In this document: piece after piece, positions 47,962 through 56,831 of the stretch | Layout of the letters: each line of letters starts with the position of its first letter | Numbering within the stretch: position 1 is the stretch's first letter | Assembly (NCBI RefSeq): GCF_020860125.1 | Contig: NZ_JAJBUX010000044.1 | Span: 1 to 62,361 of the forward strand | DNA length: 62,361 bases | Source: Cloacibacillus sp. | GTDB lineage: Bacteria; Synergistota; Synergistia; Synergistales; Synergistaceae | Direction: 5' to 3' | The notes under the pieces: generated by a model | What the model saw: only the letters and a program-made list of their open reading frames with translations | What the model was told of the DNA's origin: nothing | Database searches by the model: none | Program-made: the position numbers and the translations under genes

Positions 47962-49842
47962 ATGGTAAATTGGAAAAAATACGCGGCGAAGAATATTTGC
48001 CGTATTATCGGCGTTCCTTCCGTCATTGCGCTGGCGGCCTTTGTCAGTATGCTTATATTCAGCGTCGATGTCACGCACCAGACTGAGGAAAATACATTTT
48101 CCATGCTGATGGATTCCGCGAAGCAGCAGGTCATGCTCTTCGACGTGTCGATAGAGGGGCAGGTCAACATGCTTTCGACTCTTGCCGACAGTATCGCCAA
48201 GCCGGTGGGGGAGGGGCATGATCTCAGGGAATTTATTCCGCGGCTGGAGATGATGAAATATTCCTCCAACTTTACAAACGTGGGGATCACGGGCAAGGAC
48301 GGAGAGGGATATATCTCAAGCGGCCATCATATCAATATTGGGGACAGGGGGTATTTTCAGAAAAGTATGCTCTTTCAGACCGTCGTCGAGAAGGTAAAAT
48401 CCGGCAAGGTCATTAAAACGCCGATTTTTATCATATCGGTGCCAATTGTGGATAATGAACGCGTGGTGGGTATTCTTTTCGGGAGCTACAATTTTTCCCA
48501 GTTCAAGTCGATCGCGAAGATAGACGCCTTTAAGGGCAGCAGTTACTGTTTTATCGTCGACAGCGACGGCTGTATAGTCATCGGCACGGATAAGCGTCAT
48601 TTCTTTACGGACGGCAAGTTAGCGGAGGAGTCGCTGTATAGCGTTAATTTTCTGGATGAACTGAAGAACGGCACTATCGACAGAAGAGATTCTTTTAATA
48701 AGTTCATGAATAATTTTAAATCTGAAAGAGGCGGGATGTTCGGTTACTCTTTCGGCGGGAGCAGACGTTATGCCGTTTATCAGCCGCTTGGTATCAACGG
48801 CTGGGTCTTGTTCAATATGATAGACGCCTCTTCGGTCGACGCGCGGAAGAATAAGATACTGTATTCCGCCTTCGTCGTCATCGGGATAGTCGCCCTATGT
48901 TCGCTGTTTTTGGTCTTCTGTATATACAGACTGAACGCCGAGAAGAACAGAGAGCTTCGTGAGAGCGAGGAGCTCTATCGCGTCGTTGAAAATTTTACCA
49001 ATATGGTGATTTTTGACATGAGTATAAAGAACGACACGATCAGATATAACGAAAATTTTGAGGAGATGTTCGGTTATAAGCCGAGGTTCTTTAAGTTCTC
49101 CGAACTTGTGGAAAATTATGCTGCTATAGTATACGAGGATGATCTGCCGATGATCGACAAGATGCTGAACGCCATCCCCGTCGCCGAGTGCGGCTCGGCG
49201 GAATTTCGCTGTATCTCTCCCTTCGGTTATTGTATTTGGATGAGGATCGAGTATAACAAGCTGCACGGCGAGGACGGACAGGTCCAGCGCATCGTCGGAC
49301 GGCTGACGAATATCGACGACGAGAAGAAGAAGTTTCAGCGGCTGCGTTTGGCGGCGGAGCGCGATTCTCTTACGGGGCTGCTGAACCGCAAGACGGCGGA
49401 GGGACAGATAAGGGCCGCCCTTGCGGGAGGTGGCGGCGGGCTGCATGCCCTTTTCATCATCGATGTGGATGATTTCAAGTCGATCAACGACGGCTTTGGG
49501 CATATTGAGGGAGACCGGGTGCTCATGGCGATCGCGAAGGCGATGGAGGAATTTTTCCGCGGCTCCGATATTATCGGGAGGCTCGGCGGCGATGAATTTG
49601 TTGTGTTGTTGAAGGATATTCCCTCGATCGATGTCTTGAAGACGCGGGCCGCCGGCTTACGCGCCCTTTTTTCAAAGATAGGCGGCTCCTGTTCACTTCC
49701 TGGGCATATCTCCGCGAGCTTCGGCGTCTCAGTCGCCTCCGGTGGCCGGAAGAGTTTTGAGGAGCTTTATCGGGAGGCTGACGAGGCGCTGTACAGGGCC
49801 AAGGCCGAGGGGAAAAACGGTTATCATATTTACGGCGGTTAA
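47962..49842 (+). CDS. Diguanylate cyclase with Cache and PAS domains (second of a tandem pair)
   Basis: A 626-residue paralogue of the upstream cyclase with the same layout: helix about 12-33, dCache-like domain, helix about 297-322, PAS about 335-445, GGDEF about 460-624. GGDEF (542-546) and the RGSD inhibitory site are exact. The cytoplasmic halves of the two proteins are much more alike than the sensor halves, so the pair probably reads different ligands with the same output. AAGGAG lies upstream of the ATG. It is separated from the first by 681 nt and has its own AT-rich promoter region. Confidence 0.9.
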   Translation: MVNWKKYAAKNICRIIGVPSVIALAAFVSMLIFSVDVTHQTEENTFSMLMDSAKQQVMLFDVSIEGQVNMLSTLADSIAKPVGEGHDLREFIPRLEMMKYSSNFTNVGITGKDGEGYISSGHHINIGDRGYFQKSMLFQTVVEKVKSGKVIKTPIFIISVPIVDNERVVGILFGSYNFSQFKSIAKIDAFKGSSYCFIVDSDGCIVIGTDKRHFFTDGKLAEESLYSVNFLDELKNGTIDRRDSFNKFMNNFKSERGGMFGYSFGGSRRYAVYQPLGINGWVLFNMIDASSVDARKNKILYSAFVVIGIVALCSLFLVFCIYRLNAEKNRELRESEELYRVVENFTNMVIFDMSIKNDTIRYNENFEEMFGYKPRFFKFSELVENYAAIVYEDDLPMIDKMLNAIPVAECGSAEFRCISPFGYCIWMRIEYNKLHGEDGQVQRIVGRLTNIDDEKKKFQRLRLAAERDSLTGLLNRKTAEGQIRAALAGGGGGLHALFIIDVDDFKSINDGFGHIEGDRVLMAIAKAMEEFFRGSDIIGRLGGDEFVVLLKDIPSIDVLKTRAAGLRALFSKIGGSCSLPGHISASFGVSVASGGRKSFEELYREADEALYRAKAEGKNGYHIYGG

Positions 49843-49939
49843 AGCCCGGATGCCGGTTTGGTCATGTTTGCAGATAAGAGGAAGAGAACTTATAATTTAG
49901 CCCATGTATGAATCAGTGAAGTTTGACGGAGGGATTTTT

Positions 49940-50527
49940 ATGGGCAATTGTATTACCAGAGAGGCGGCCCTTGAGCTGCTTAGAAAATATAACAAAGAGG
50001 AGTTCCATCTGCTTCATGCTCTGACGGTGGAGGGCGTGATGCGCTGGTACGCGAACGATCTCGGTTACGGTGATGAGGCCGATTACTGGGCGGCGATAGG
50101 GCTGCTTCACGACATAGACTTTGAGCTCTATCCCGATGAGCATTGTAAAAAGGCTCCCGAGCTGCTGGCGGAGGGCGGCGTGGACGAGGCGATGATACGC
50201 TCCGTATGCAGCCACGGCTACGGCCTCTGCTCGGATATCAAACCGGAGCATCTGATGGAGAAGGTGCTCTTCGCCTCCGACGAACTGACGGGCCTTATCG
50301 GGGCGGCGGCGCTGATGCGCCCCTCGAAGAGCGTGCAGGATATGGAGCTCAAGAGTCTTAAAAAGAAGTATAAAGATAAAAAATTCGCCGCCGGCTGCTC
50401 GCGCGAGGTGATCGCGCAGGGCGCGGAGATGCTCGGATGGGAGCTGGACACGCTGCTTGAAAAGACCCTCGAGGCGATGCGCTCCTGCGAAGCGGGCGTC
50501 GCCGTCGAGCTGGAAAGTATAAAATAA
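49940..50527 (+). CDS. HD-domain hydrolase
   Basis: A 195-residue HD-superfamily protein. The metal-binding pattern is visible as HLLHALTVEGVMRWYA, AAIGLLHDIDFELYP (His57-Asp58) and ICSHG-like SVCSHGYG, followed by LMEKVLFASDELTGLI. The family includes nucleotide and phosphate hydrolases; the substrate is unknown. ATG 49940 has GGAGGG 6-8 nt upstream; an in-frame start at 49904 lacks a site. mnmA starts directly at its stop, so the two are co-transcribed. Confidence 0.85.
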   Translation: MGNCITREAALELLRKYNKEEFHLLHALTVEGVMRWYANDLGYGDEADYWAAIGLLHDIDFELYPDEHCKKAPELLAEGGVDEAMIRSVCSHGYGLCSDIKPEHLMEKVLFASDELTGLIGAAALMRPSKSVQDMELKSLKKKYKDKKFAAGCSREVIAQGAEMLGWELDTLLEKTLEAMRSCEAGVAVELESIK

Positions 50528-51604
50528 TTGAACGGCAAAAGGGCGCTGATTGCGATGAGCGGCGGAGTGGACAGCTCCGTCGCCGCCTTTTTAACGAAGG
50601 AGGCGGGCTTCGACTGCGCGGGCGCGACGATGAAGCTCTTCTCGAACGAGGATATCGGCGTCGAGGGCGAGAGCCGCTGCTGCTCTCTTGACGATGTGGA
50701 GGATGCGCGCAGCGTCGCGAACCGGCTCGGCATTCCCTTCTTTGTCTTTAACTTTTCCGATAATTTTCGCCGCGAGGTGATAGAGCGCTTTATCGCCGCC
50801 TATAAGAGCGGCGCGACGCCCAACCCCTGCATCGACTGCAACCGTTTTCTGAAGTTTGATAAATTTTTCTCCCGCGCTAAGGAGCTTGATATAGGTCATA
50901 TCGTGACGGGGCACTACGCCGCCGTCTATTATGACGCGGCCTCGCGGCGTTGGGGTCTGAAAAAGGGGGCGGACGAGAGCAAGGATCAGAGCTATGTCCT
51001 CTACTCGCTGACGCAGGAGCAGCTTGCGCACACGCTGCTGCCGCTCGGCGGCATGTCGAAGGCCGAGGTGCGCGAAGCCGCGCTGGAGAACGGCTTTGTC
51101 AACGCGAAGAAGCGGGAGAGCCAGGATATCTGCTTCGTCCCCGACGGCGATTACGCCGCCTTTATCGAACACTATACGCGGGAGCCGAACTGTCCCGGCG
51201 ATTTTGTCGACGGCGGGGGGCGGGTGCTCGGACGCCACCGCGGCTTTGTCCGCTACACGATCGGCCAGCGGCGCGGCCTTGGCCTCTCGCTGCGCGAGCC
51301 CCTCTATGTCTGCGCGAAGCGCGCGGCGGACAACACCGTGGTTCTGGGCCGAAGCGAAGAGCTTTTCTCCAAGAGCCTTACGGCCTCGGAGTTGAATTTG
51401 ATCGCCTGTGACCGGCTTGTTGCTCCGACGCGGGTAAAGGCGAAGGTCCGCTATAAGCAGCGCGAGCAGTGGGCGACGGTGGAACAGACGGCGGAGGACC
51501 GTATCCGCGTTGATTTCGACGAGCCGCAGCGCGCTGTGACTCCCGGGCAGGCGGTGGTGCTCTACGACGGCGACTGCGTGGTCGGCGGCGGCACGATCGA
51601 GTAA
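50528..51604 (+). CDS. mnmA: tRNA-specific 2-thiouridylase MnmA
   Basis: A 358-residue enzyme thiolating U34 of tRNA-Lys, -Glu and -Gln. PP-loop AMSGGVDSSVAAFL (about 9-22), catalytic cysteines Cys101 (NPCIDCNRFLKF) and Cys202 (SQDICFVPDGDY), and the C-terminal FVRYTIGQRRGLGLS and ALVDGGT-like VVLYDGDCVVGGGTIE match the family. The TTG start directly abuts the upstream stop codon. The weak site suggests translational coupling with the HD gene. Confidence 0.95.
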   Translation: MNGKRALIAMSGGVDSSVAAFLTKEAGFDCAGATMKLFSNEDIGVEGESRCCSLDDVEDARSVANRLGIPFFVFNFSDNFRREVIERFIAAYKSGATPNPCIDCNRFLKFDKFFSRAKELDIGHIVTGHYAAVYYDAASRRWGLKKGADESKDQSYVLYSLTQEQLAHTLLPLGGMSKAEVREAALENGFVNAKKRESQDICFVPDGDYAAFIEHYTREPNCPGDFVDGGGRVLGRHRGFVRYTIGQRRGLGLSLREPLYVCAKRAADNTVVLGRSEELFSKSLTASELNLIACDRLVAPTRVKAKVRYKQREQWATVEQTAEDRIRVDFDEPQRAVTPGQAVVLYDGDCVVGGGTIE

Positions 51605-51848
51605 ACTTATGGCCGCGGCGGTAGGGGGCTTGCTCAACCGGCTGGCCTTTACCGCCGTGGTTAGCGCGGATATCTATTCCCGATGATTTATAATTTACTA
51701 TACTCTGATAAACCGGTGTTGGTGTACTTTGCCTTCCAAGATGACCGCCATTGATGTGCGCCCATATCGTGCCCTCGCGCGGAGCCGTATGAGGAGACGG
51801 AGAGAGGACAGAAAATTCCTAAATATGATTTTCTTGGGGTGATTTTTT

Positions 51849-52610
51849 ATGAACGAAAAGAGACGGCAGATCATAGAGAAGCTGCTGGAAAAGATCAACA
51901 GCGGCGAAGTCGTCACGGGAGACAGGCTGCTGCCGGAGCGGCAGCTCGCGGAGGCGATCGGAGAGACGCGCCCCGTCGTCCGCGAGGGGCTTATCGCGCT
52001 GGAGGCGATGGGCGTGCTCGACATCCGCGACAGGCAGGGCATCTATCTCTCGTCAAGCGAGGAGAACGAGGCCAAGATGATGCTTCATAAGGTGCGCGGC
52101 TGGCCGGCAGACATGCTTTCGCGGGTGATGGAGGTGCGCCAGATCATCGAACCTCTGGCGACGGCGATCGCCGCCGTTCGGCGCGACGATAAGGACCTCG
52201 CGAAGATGCGCGAGTGCCTGCGCAACCTTGCCGAGCTTGTGGATGAGCCCGGAGAGGCCGCGGCGCGGGAGAGTCTTATCTGGAACACCACCCTTCACAC
52301 CGTCATCGTGGAGTCGGCGGAGAATGCCTACCTCTCGCGTATCTACGAGGGGATACATACGGTTATTGAGCACAGCCTGTCGCTGATGCGGATCGGCACC
52401 GCTCCCGAGAAGGAGGGCGGTCCCCGCTCCGTCTACCATGATCACCTTAGATTATTTGAACGCATAGAGGCGCGGGACTCCGCGGGGGCCGAACTCTGCG
52501 CAGAGGAGCACCTTCGCCACTCCATCAACGCGATGGTGACTCTGGGGCAGATAGTGCCGGCTTCGGATCTCTTCGGGCAAAAGCTGATCGGGCAGGCGCG
52601 GCTTTTGTAG
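51849..52610 (+). CDS. FadR-subfamily GntR transcriptional regulator
   Basis: A 253-residue regulator: winged helix (about 5-70, RRQIIEKLLEKINSGEVVTGDRLLPERQLAEAIGETRPVVREGLIALEAMGVLDIRDRQGIYL) and FCD domain (about 90-230, VRQIIEPLATAIAAVRR, WNTTLHTVIVESAENAYLSRIYEGI, HDHLRLFERIEARDSAGAE). It probably senses a small carboxylate. It has its own upstream region and ends 6 nt from the convergent ATPase gene; no neighbour is an evident target. Confidence 0.85.
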   Translation: MNEKRRQIIEKLLEKINSGEVVTGDRLLPERQLAEAIGETRPVVREGLIALEAMGVLDIRDRQGIYLSSSEENEAKMMLHKVRGWPADMLSRVMEVRQIIEPLATAIAAVRRDDKDLAKMRECLRNLAELVDEPGEAAARESLIWNTTLHTVIVESAENAYLSRIYEGIHTVIEHSLSLMRIGTAPEKEGGPRSVYHDHLRLFERIEARDSAGAELCAEEHLRHSINAMVTLGQIVPASDLFGQKLIGQARLL

Positions 52611-52616
52611 CCGCTA

Positions 52617-55103
52617 TTAGCCTCTCGTCCTTCTGAAGCACTTTACGCCCTCCCACCAAAAGGTGGCAGAGGCGGCGGCCAGCAGCGCGAGCGCGAAGTC
52701 CGCTGGCGACAGCGGCTGCAGTTTTGTCGCGGCGGCGGCCTGCGGCAGCGTTGACATCACAATTAAACAGAGCAGCACGCCGAAGTTGACGAACCATGCG
52801 ACCTTGTCAACCGCCGCGCTCCCCTTCGCGAAGGCAAAATCTCTGTCGGAGCGGTTCACATAGACGAGGAAGAGGTTCGCGAGCACCAGGACGGTGAGGA
52901 AGAAGGTCCGCGCGTGTTCCGCGCCGCCGTAGGGCAGCGTGATATAGTAAGAGCCGAAGGCCGCCGCGAAGATCGCGAGCCCCTGCGCCGCCGCCTTTCC
53001 GAGCAGCCCGCGCGTGATTATCGGCGCTCCCACGGGACGCGGCGGCCGCTCCATGATGTCCCTCTCCTCCGGCTGGCGCTCGAAGATTATCGAACAGGTG
53101 GGGTCGATTATCAGCTCGAGCAGTACGACGTGGATCGGAGCCAGCAGCACGGGAAGGGCCAAGAGCGGCGCGGCCAGCGCCGACAGCGCGATGGGAATAT
53201 GTATCACAAGGATGTATTCCATCGCCTTTCTGATATTGTCATAGATACGCCGCCCGTCGCGTATAGTGCTCACGATGGTCGAAAAATCGTCGTCCAGCAG
53301 CACCATATCCGCCGCTTCGCGTGCCACCTCGGTGCCGCGGCCGCCCATCGCGATGCCGATGTCGGCGTATTTGAGCGCGGGGGCGTCGTTCACGCCGTCG
53401 CCCGTCATCGCCACCACCTCGCCGCGCGAGCGCAGCGCCTTGACGATGCGCATCTTTTCACGCGGCATGATACGCGAGAAGATCGTCACGTCTCCCAGCT
53501 TTTTAGCCAGCTCCCCGTCGTTCATTTTTTCAAGCTCTTCGCCGGTTATCATTACATGTTCCCTCTCGCCGCAGCCAAGGCCGACGTCGTGCGCGATTCG
53601 GTGCGCGGTGACGCTGTTGTCGCCGGTTATCATCACGACGCGCACCCCCGCGCCGCCGCAGGCTCTTATCGACTCCGCGACGTTTTCGCGCGGCGGGTCG
53701 ACGAAGGCCGCAAGTCCCGCGAGGCGTAGCTTGCAGGCCTCCATCCGCTCGGGGATATCTTTCATATCGTCGTTGTAGGCGACGGCGAGCACGCGGCATC
53801 CGGCCCCCGCGAGTCGCAGCTGTTCGCGCTCGGCCCATTCGCGTTCGTCCGGCGTTAGTGAGCAGAGCCGGAGGATGTTTTCGGGAGAACCCTTCGCCGC
53901 CGCCATCACCTTTCCGCGGTAGGCCCAGACGTGGCACATCATGCGCGACTCCGAGGAGAAGGGGTATTCGTGTAGTAGGCGCTGCCCCTGGAGCCGTTTT
54001 ACGTCGAACTTATTCTTCGCCGCTTCGTCGAGGATCGCGCGCTCCATCGGGTCGTAGGGGTTGGTTTCGGAGGCGAGCACCGTCACCTCCGTCAGCTTTT
54101 TCGGCGTGGCGCCGCAGAGCGGGGTCAGCTCCTTCAGCGACATGCGGTTCTCCGTCAGCGTCCCCGTCTTATCGACACAGAGCACCGTCACCGCGCCGAG
54201 AGTCTCCACGGAGGGGATGCGCCGGATGAGAGAGTTGCGTTTCGCGAGCCTCCAGGCGCCGAGCGCGAGAAAGACGGTGAGCACGACGGGAAATTCCTCG
54301 GGGATCGTTGCCATCGCGATGGTGATGCCCGAGAGTGCCGCCTCGATGATGCCGCTGCCCCGGTAGTAGGTGGCGGCGACGATGAAGACCAGCATCATGA
54401 CGCTGAATAGCGAGCAGTCGCGCACGAGGCGGTGGGTCTGTTTTTCAAGCGGGGTCGGCCTGTCCGGGGCCTGGGCGACGTCCGTGCCGATCTTTCCATA
54501 TTCCGTACGCGGCCCCGTCTCCGTGACGCGCGCCACGGTGCGTCCGGCTACGGCGTTCGTCCCCGCGTAGCAATGGTCGGTGCGCCAGCCGCGTCCGGCC
54601 TCTCCGTGCGGGGCGCAGACCTTCCAGACGATCTCCGATTCGCCGGTAAGCGCCGACTCGTCGGCGCCGAAGCCGTCGTTTTCCAGCAGTTCGCAGTCCG
54701 CGGCGATCCGTTCGCCCTCAGATACGATGATTATGTCGCCTGGGACGAGCTCTTCGGAGGGGAGCGTGACGACCTCGCCGCCGCGCACCGCCGTCACCTT
54801 GGGAGATGAGAGCGACTTGAGCGCCGCGAGCGTCCGGTCCGTCTTCCACTCCTGATAGATATTGATCGTTCCCATAAAGGCTACGAAGACGAGCATGACG
54901 GCGCCGTCGCGTGGCTCTCCCAAGAAGAAATAGAGGCCAGCCGCGCCGATGAGCAGCAGGAATACCGGTTCCGAGAAGAATTTGAGCAGTACGCGCAGCG
55001 CGGAGTCCTCTCTCTTCAGCGTGAGCGAATTTTCCCCGTACCTTTCCCGCCGCTTCTTGACCTCGCCGTCCGATAATCCGCAATATTTTTCCGTTAATTC
55101 CAT
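52617..55103 (-). CDS. P-type cation-transporting ATPase under NiCo-type riboswitch control
   Basis: An 828-residue P2-type ATPase (the group that includes Ca2+/Mn2+ and related pumps). It shows the TGES actuator loop (153-156), the M4 motif PEEFPVV (268-274), phosphorylated Asp311 in DKTGTLT, KGSPE in the nucleotide domain, and TGDGVNDAPAL in the hinge, followed by four C-terminal helices. The sequence alone would be called a calcium-type ATPase. The leader instead looks like a NiCo (czcD) riboswitch, so transport of Fe2+, Co2+, Ni2+ or Mn2+ out of the cell is more likely (inference). ATG 55103 follows AAGGAGAG; the frame continues upstream to 55199 but that part is the terminator hairpin. 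Confidence 0.9.
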   Translation of the reverse strand: MELTEKYCGLSDGEVKKRRERYGENSLTLKREDSALRVLLKFFSEPVFLLLIGAAGLYFFLGEPRDGAVMLVFVAFMGTINIYQEWKTDRTLAALKSLSSPKVTAVRGGEVVTLPSEELVPGDIIIVSEGERIAADCELLENDGFGADESALTGESEIVWKVCAPHGEAGRGWRTDHCYAGTNAVAGRTVARVTETGPRTEYGKIGTDVAQAPDRPTPLEKQTHRLVRDCSLFSVMMLVFIVAATYYRGSGIIEAALSGITIAMATIPEEFPVVLTVFLALGAWRLAKRNSLIRRIPSVETLGAVTVLCVDKTGTLTENRMSLKELTPLCGATPKKLTEVTVLASETNPYDPMERAILDEAAKNKFDVKRLQGQRLLHEYPFSSESRMMCHVWAYRGKVMAAAKGSPENILRLCSLTPDEREWAEREQLRLAGAGCRVLAVAYNDDMKDIPERMEACKLRLAGLAAFVDPPRENVAESIRACGGAGVRVVMITGDNSVTAHRIAHDVGLGCGEREHVMITGEELEKMNDGELAKKLGDVTIFSRIMPREKMRIVKALRSRGEVVAMTGDGVNDAPALKYADIGIAMGGRGTEVAREAADMVLLDDDFSTIVSTIRDGRRIYDNIRKAMEYILVIHIPIALSALAAPLLALPVLLAPIHVVLLELIIDPTCSIIFERQPEERDIMERPPRPVGAPIITRGLLGKAAAQGLAIFAAAFGSYYITLPYGGAEHARTFFLTVLVLANLFLVYVNRSDRDFAFAKGSAAVDKVAWFVNFGVLLCLIVMSTLPQAAAATKLQPLSPADFALALLAAASATFWWEGVKCFRRTRG

Positions 55104-55140
55104 GACGTGACTCTCCTTATTCAGCCTCCGCGCGGAGTGT

Positions 55141-55290
55141 ATAAAAATAGAGCCCGCGGGATCGTATTCAAACGGTCCCGCGGGCTCTATAAGATTCATC
55201 CCGCTGCCGGGTTGTCGTCCCGGCCCAGCCCCACGACCCGGTATAAATAAAAACTAATTACCAAGTCATCGCCTGCTCCATGTTTAATTG
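55141..55290 (-). promoter_or_regulatory. NiCo (czcD) riboswitch with overlapping intrinsic terminator
   Basis: Read on the minus strand, a four-way junction can be drawn. P1 is ATTAAACATGG with CCGTTTGAAT. Junction AGCAGGC follows. P2 (11 bp, loop AT-rich) is ATGACTTGGTA with TACCGGGTCGT. Junction GGGGCTGG leads to P3, GCCGGG with CCCGGC. Then junction AG leads to P4, GCGGG with CCCGC, and junction GGGA returns to P1. The junction bases fit the NiCo aptamer as I recall it (AGCAGGC, GxxGCyGG, GGCArCrG, GGGA). The 3' strands of P4 and P1 are also the 5' arm and loop of a perfect 15-bp terminator (plus 55147-55161 with 55176-55190, then UUUUUAU). Metal binding would therefore switch the gene on. 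Confidence 0.78.
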
Positions 55291-55295
55291 AGTGA

Positions 55296-55325
55296 ATTTT
55301 AAATGAAATTTTTGCCTGTTGTCAA
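55296..55325 (-). promoter_or_regulatory. Promoter of the riboswitch-ATPase unit
   Basis: On the minus strand, TTGACA (plus 55320-55325) and TAAAAT (plus 55296-55301) are 18 nt apart. The predicted start, near 55289, coincides with the 5' end of riboswitch helix P1. The promoter lies just behind the stop codon of cfa. Confidence 0.75.
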
Positions 55326-55341
55326 TAGTATGGCAAAAAAT

Positions 55342-56457
55342 TTAGCGCAGAGTAACCAACGGCTGCTCGCGCGCGTCCCCCTCTCTCGTCATCACGACCT
55401 GAAACAGCTGGATGGCGCGCGAACGAAAAGCGCCGGCGCAGGAGAGCAGATAGTAACTCCACATGCGCTGGAAGCGCTCGCCGTATTTTTCCGCAAAGGC
55501 GGGCCATGCTTTAGTGAAGTTCCAATACCAGCTCATCAGGGTCTTATCATAGTGGCTGCCGAGGTTGTGGAGGTCTTCGATGACAAAAAGACCCTCCGCC
55601 GCCGAGGCGATCTGCGCCGCCGATGGCAGCGCGCCGTTGGGGAAGATGTATCTGTTGAGCCACCTGTCGCAGTTGACGCCGGAGCTGTTGCCTCCGATCG
55701 TGTGCAGCAGGAAGAGGCCGTTTTTGCGCAGAAGACGGTGCGCCACCTTCATGTAGGTGCGGAAATTTTTGCTTCCGACATGCTCAAACATTCCCACGGA
55801 GACGATCTTATCATACTCCCCGTCGATATCGCGGTAGTCGCAGTCGAGGAATTTGACCGGCAGCCCCTTGCAGTCCTCTTTCGCAAAGGCGAGCTGCTCC
55901 TGGGAAATGTTGACGGCGGTGACGCGGCAGCCGCGGCGGGCGGCCATGTACTTTGCGAGGCCGCCCCATCCGCAGCCGATATCCAGCAGACGGTCGCCCT
56001 CTTGGAGTTCAAGCTTATTCGCGATCAGCTCCAGCTTGTTGACCTGGGCGCTCGCGAGATCCGCGGTATCTTTGAAATAGGCGCAGCTGTATTGGTGCAG
56101 AGGGTCGAGGAAAGAAAAAAAGAGGTCGTTGCCGATGTCGTAATGTTCCTCCGCCACCTTGTGGCTGCGGGAACGGGACTGCATGTTCAGCAGCTTCATC
56201 GGCAGCAGCAGCAGCGCGTAGCGCAGGCTTCCCTTGATATCATATTCAACACCGCATTTTATGATCCGGCAGAGAAGCTCATCCAGGCGCTTACAGTTCC
56301 ACCAGCCGTCCATGTAGGCCTCGCCTAGCCCGAGATTTTTCTCGGCGATGACGCGGCCGTAGAACGCTTCGTTGTTAATTTGCGGGTCCCAGTCGTGCGG
56401 GCCGTTTATTTCGATGCCGGCGCTGGTTAATTTTTGCTGAACAGATGCGGGAAGCAT
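55342..56457 (-). CDS. cfa: Cyclopropane-fatty-acyl-phospholipid synthase
   Basis: A 371-residue SAM-dependent enzyme that adds a methylene bridge to unsaturated acyl chains of membrane phospholipids, giving stress resistance. It shows EHYDIGNDLFFSFLDPLHQYSCAYF, the SAM site LLDIGCGWGGLAKYMAA, VSVGMFEHVG, HTIGG and the C-terminal SCAGAFRSRAIQLFQVV. The N-terminal ~90 residues form the usual lipid-binding domain. ATG 56457 with AGAGG 8 nt upstream is preferred to GTG 56466. It is the upstream neighbour of the ATPase, but the latter has its own promoter. Confidence 0.94.
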   Translation of the reverse strand: MLPASVQQKLTSAGIEINGPHDWDPQINNEAFYGRVIAEKNLGLGEAYMDGWWNCKRLDELLCRIIKCGVEYDIKGSLRYALLLLPMKLLNMQSRSRSHKVAEEHYDIGNDLFFSFLDPLHQYSCAYFKDTADLASAQVNKLELIANKLELQEGDRLLDIGCGWGGLAKYMAARRGCRVTAVNISQEQLAFAKEDCKGLPVKFLDCDYRDIDGEYDKIVSVGMFEHVGSKNFRTYMKVAHRLLRKNGLFLLHTIGGNSSGVNCDRWLNRYIFPNGALPSAAQIASAAEGLFVIEDLHNLGSHYDKTLMSWYWNFTKAWPAFAEKYGERFQRMWSYYLLSCAGAFRSRAIQLFQVVMTREGDAREQPLVTLR

Positions 56458-56831
56458 GTAAATCACCTCTGTATATTATAATTTTATTTTCAATAATAGA
56501 GGAGACGAAAAACGCCTCCAAAATATGTATTATTTAAATATATTATGAACCTATTCGCCCTCTGTAAAAAGAGAAGCCGCGAAGAAAAAAAGGCGTAAAA
56601 TTTGAAAAAAAGTGAACAGAACCAGGCGCAGAAGAATTTTGCCGTGGGTTTTTCTTTACTTTACCGGAATGGGAGAATATGTAAAGGCGGCGGAGGATGT
56701 CTGCGATATAGGATCGCCGCGGCATAGAAATTTTTTCAATGAAGGGTACATTATCTATTGTGCGGAGTCCATTTTTCGTTATATACTACCTTTTCGGTGA
56801 TATCTTTATCTATCGAAAAGAGGAAAGTATA
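56458..56831. other. AT-rich intergenic region between divergent cfa and DUF486 genes
   Basis: On the minus strand a TATAAT (near 56475-56480) may serve cfa. GGAGACGAAAAACGCCTCC (about 56502-56520) forms a small hairpin. On the plus strand TTGTGC (56758-56763) and TATACT (56782-56787), spacer 18, may drive the DUF486 gene. No further gene is supported. Confidence 0.4.

Noticed and set aside
50591..51637. A 348-codon minus-strand reading frame opposite mnmA
   Set aside because: mnmA has both catalytic cysteines and the PP-loop; the opposite frame shows no family.
55141..55290. Fluoride or yybP-ykoY (manganese) riboswitch as alternatives for the ATPase leader
   Set aside because: GGCGATG resembles the fluoride motif but the pairing CCGCC partner is missing; the yybP-ykoY GGGGAGUAG and GCRAGACC boxes are absent; the four-way NiCo layout fits every segment.
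55303..56328. A 341-codon plus-strand reading frame opposite cfa
   Set aside because: cfa carries all SAM-methyltransferase motifs; the opposite frame is a shadow.
56612..56800. Possible 62-codon gene upstream of the DUF486 gene
   Set aside because: No ribosome-binding site and it runs through the likely promoter of the DUF486 gene.
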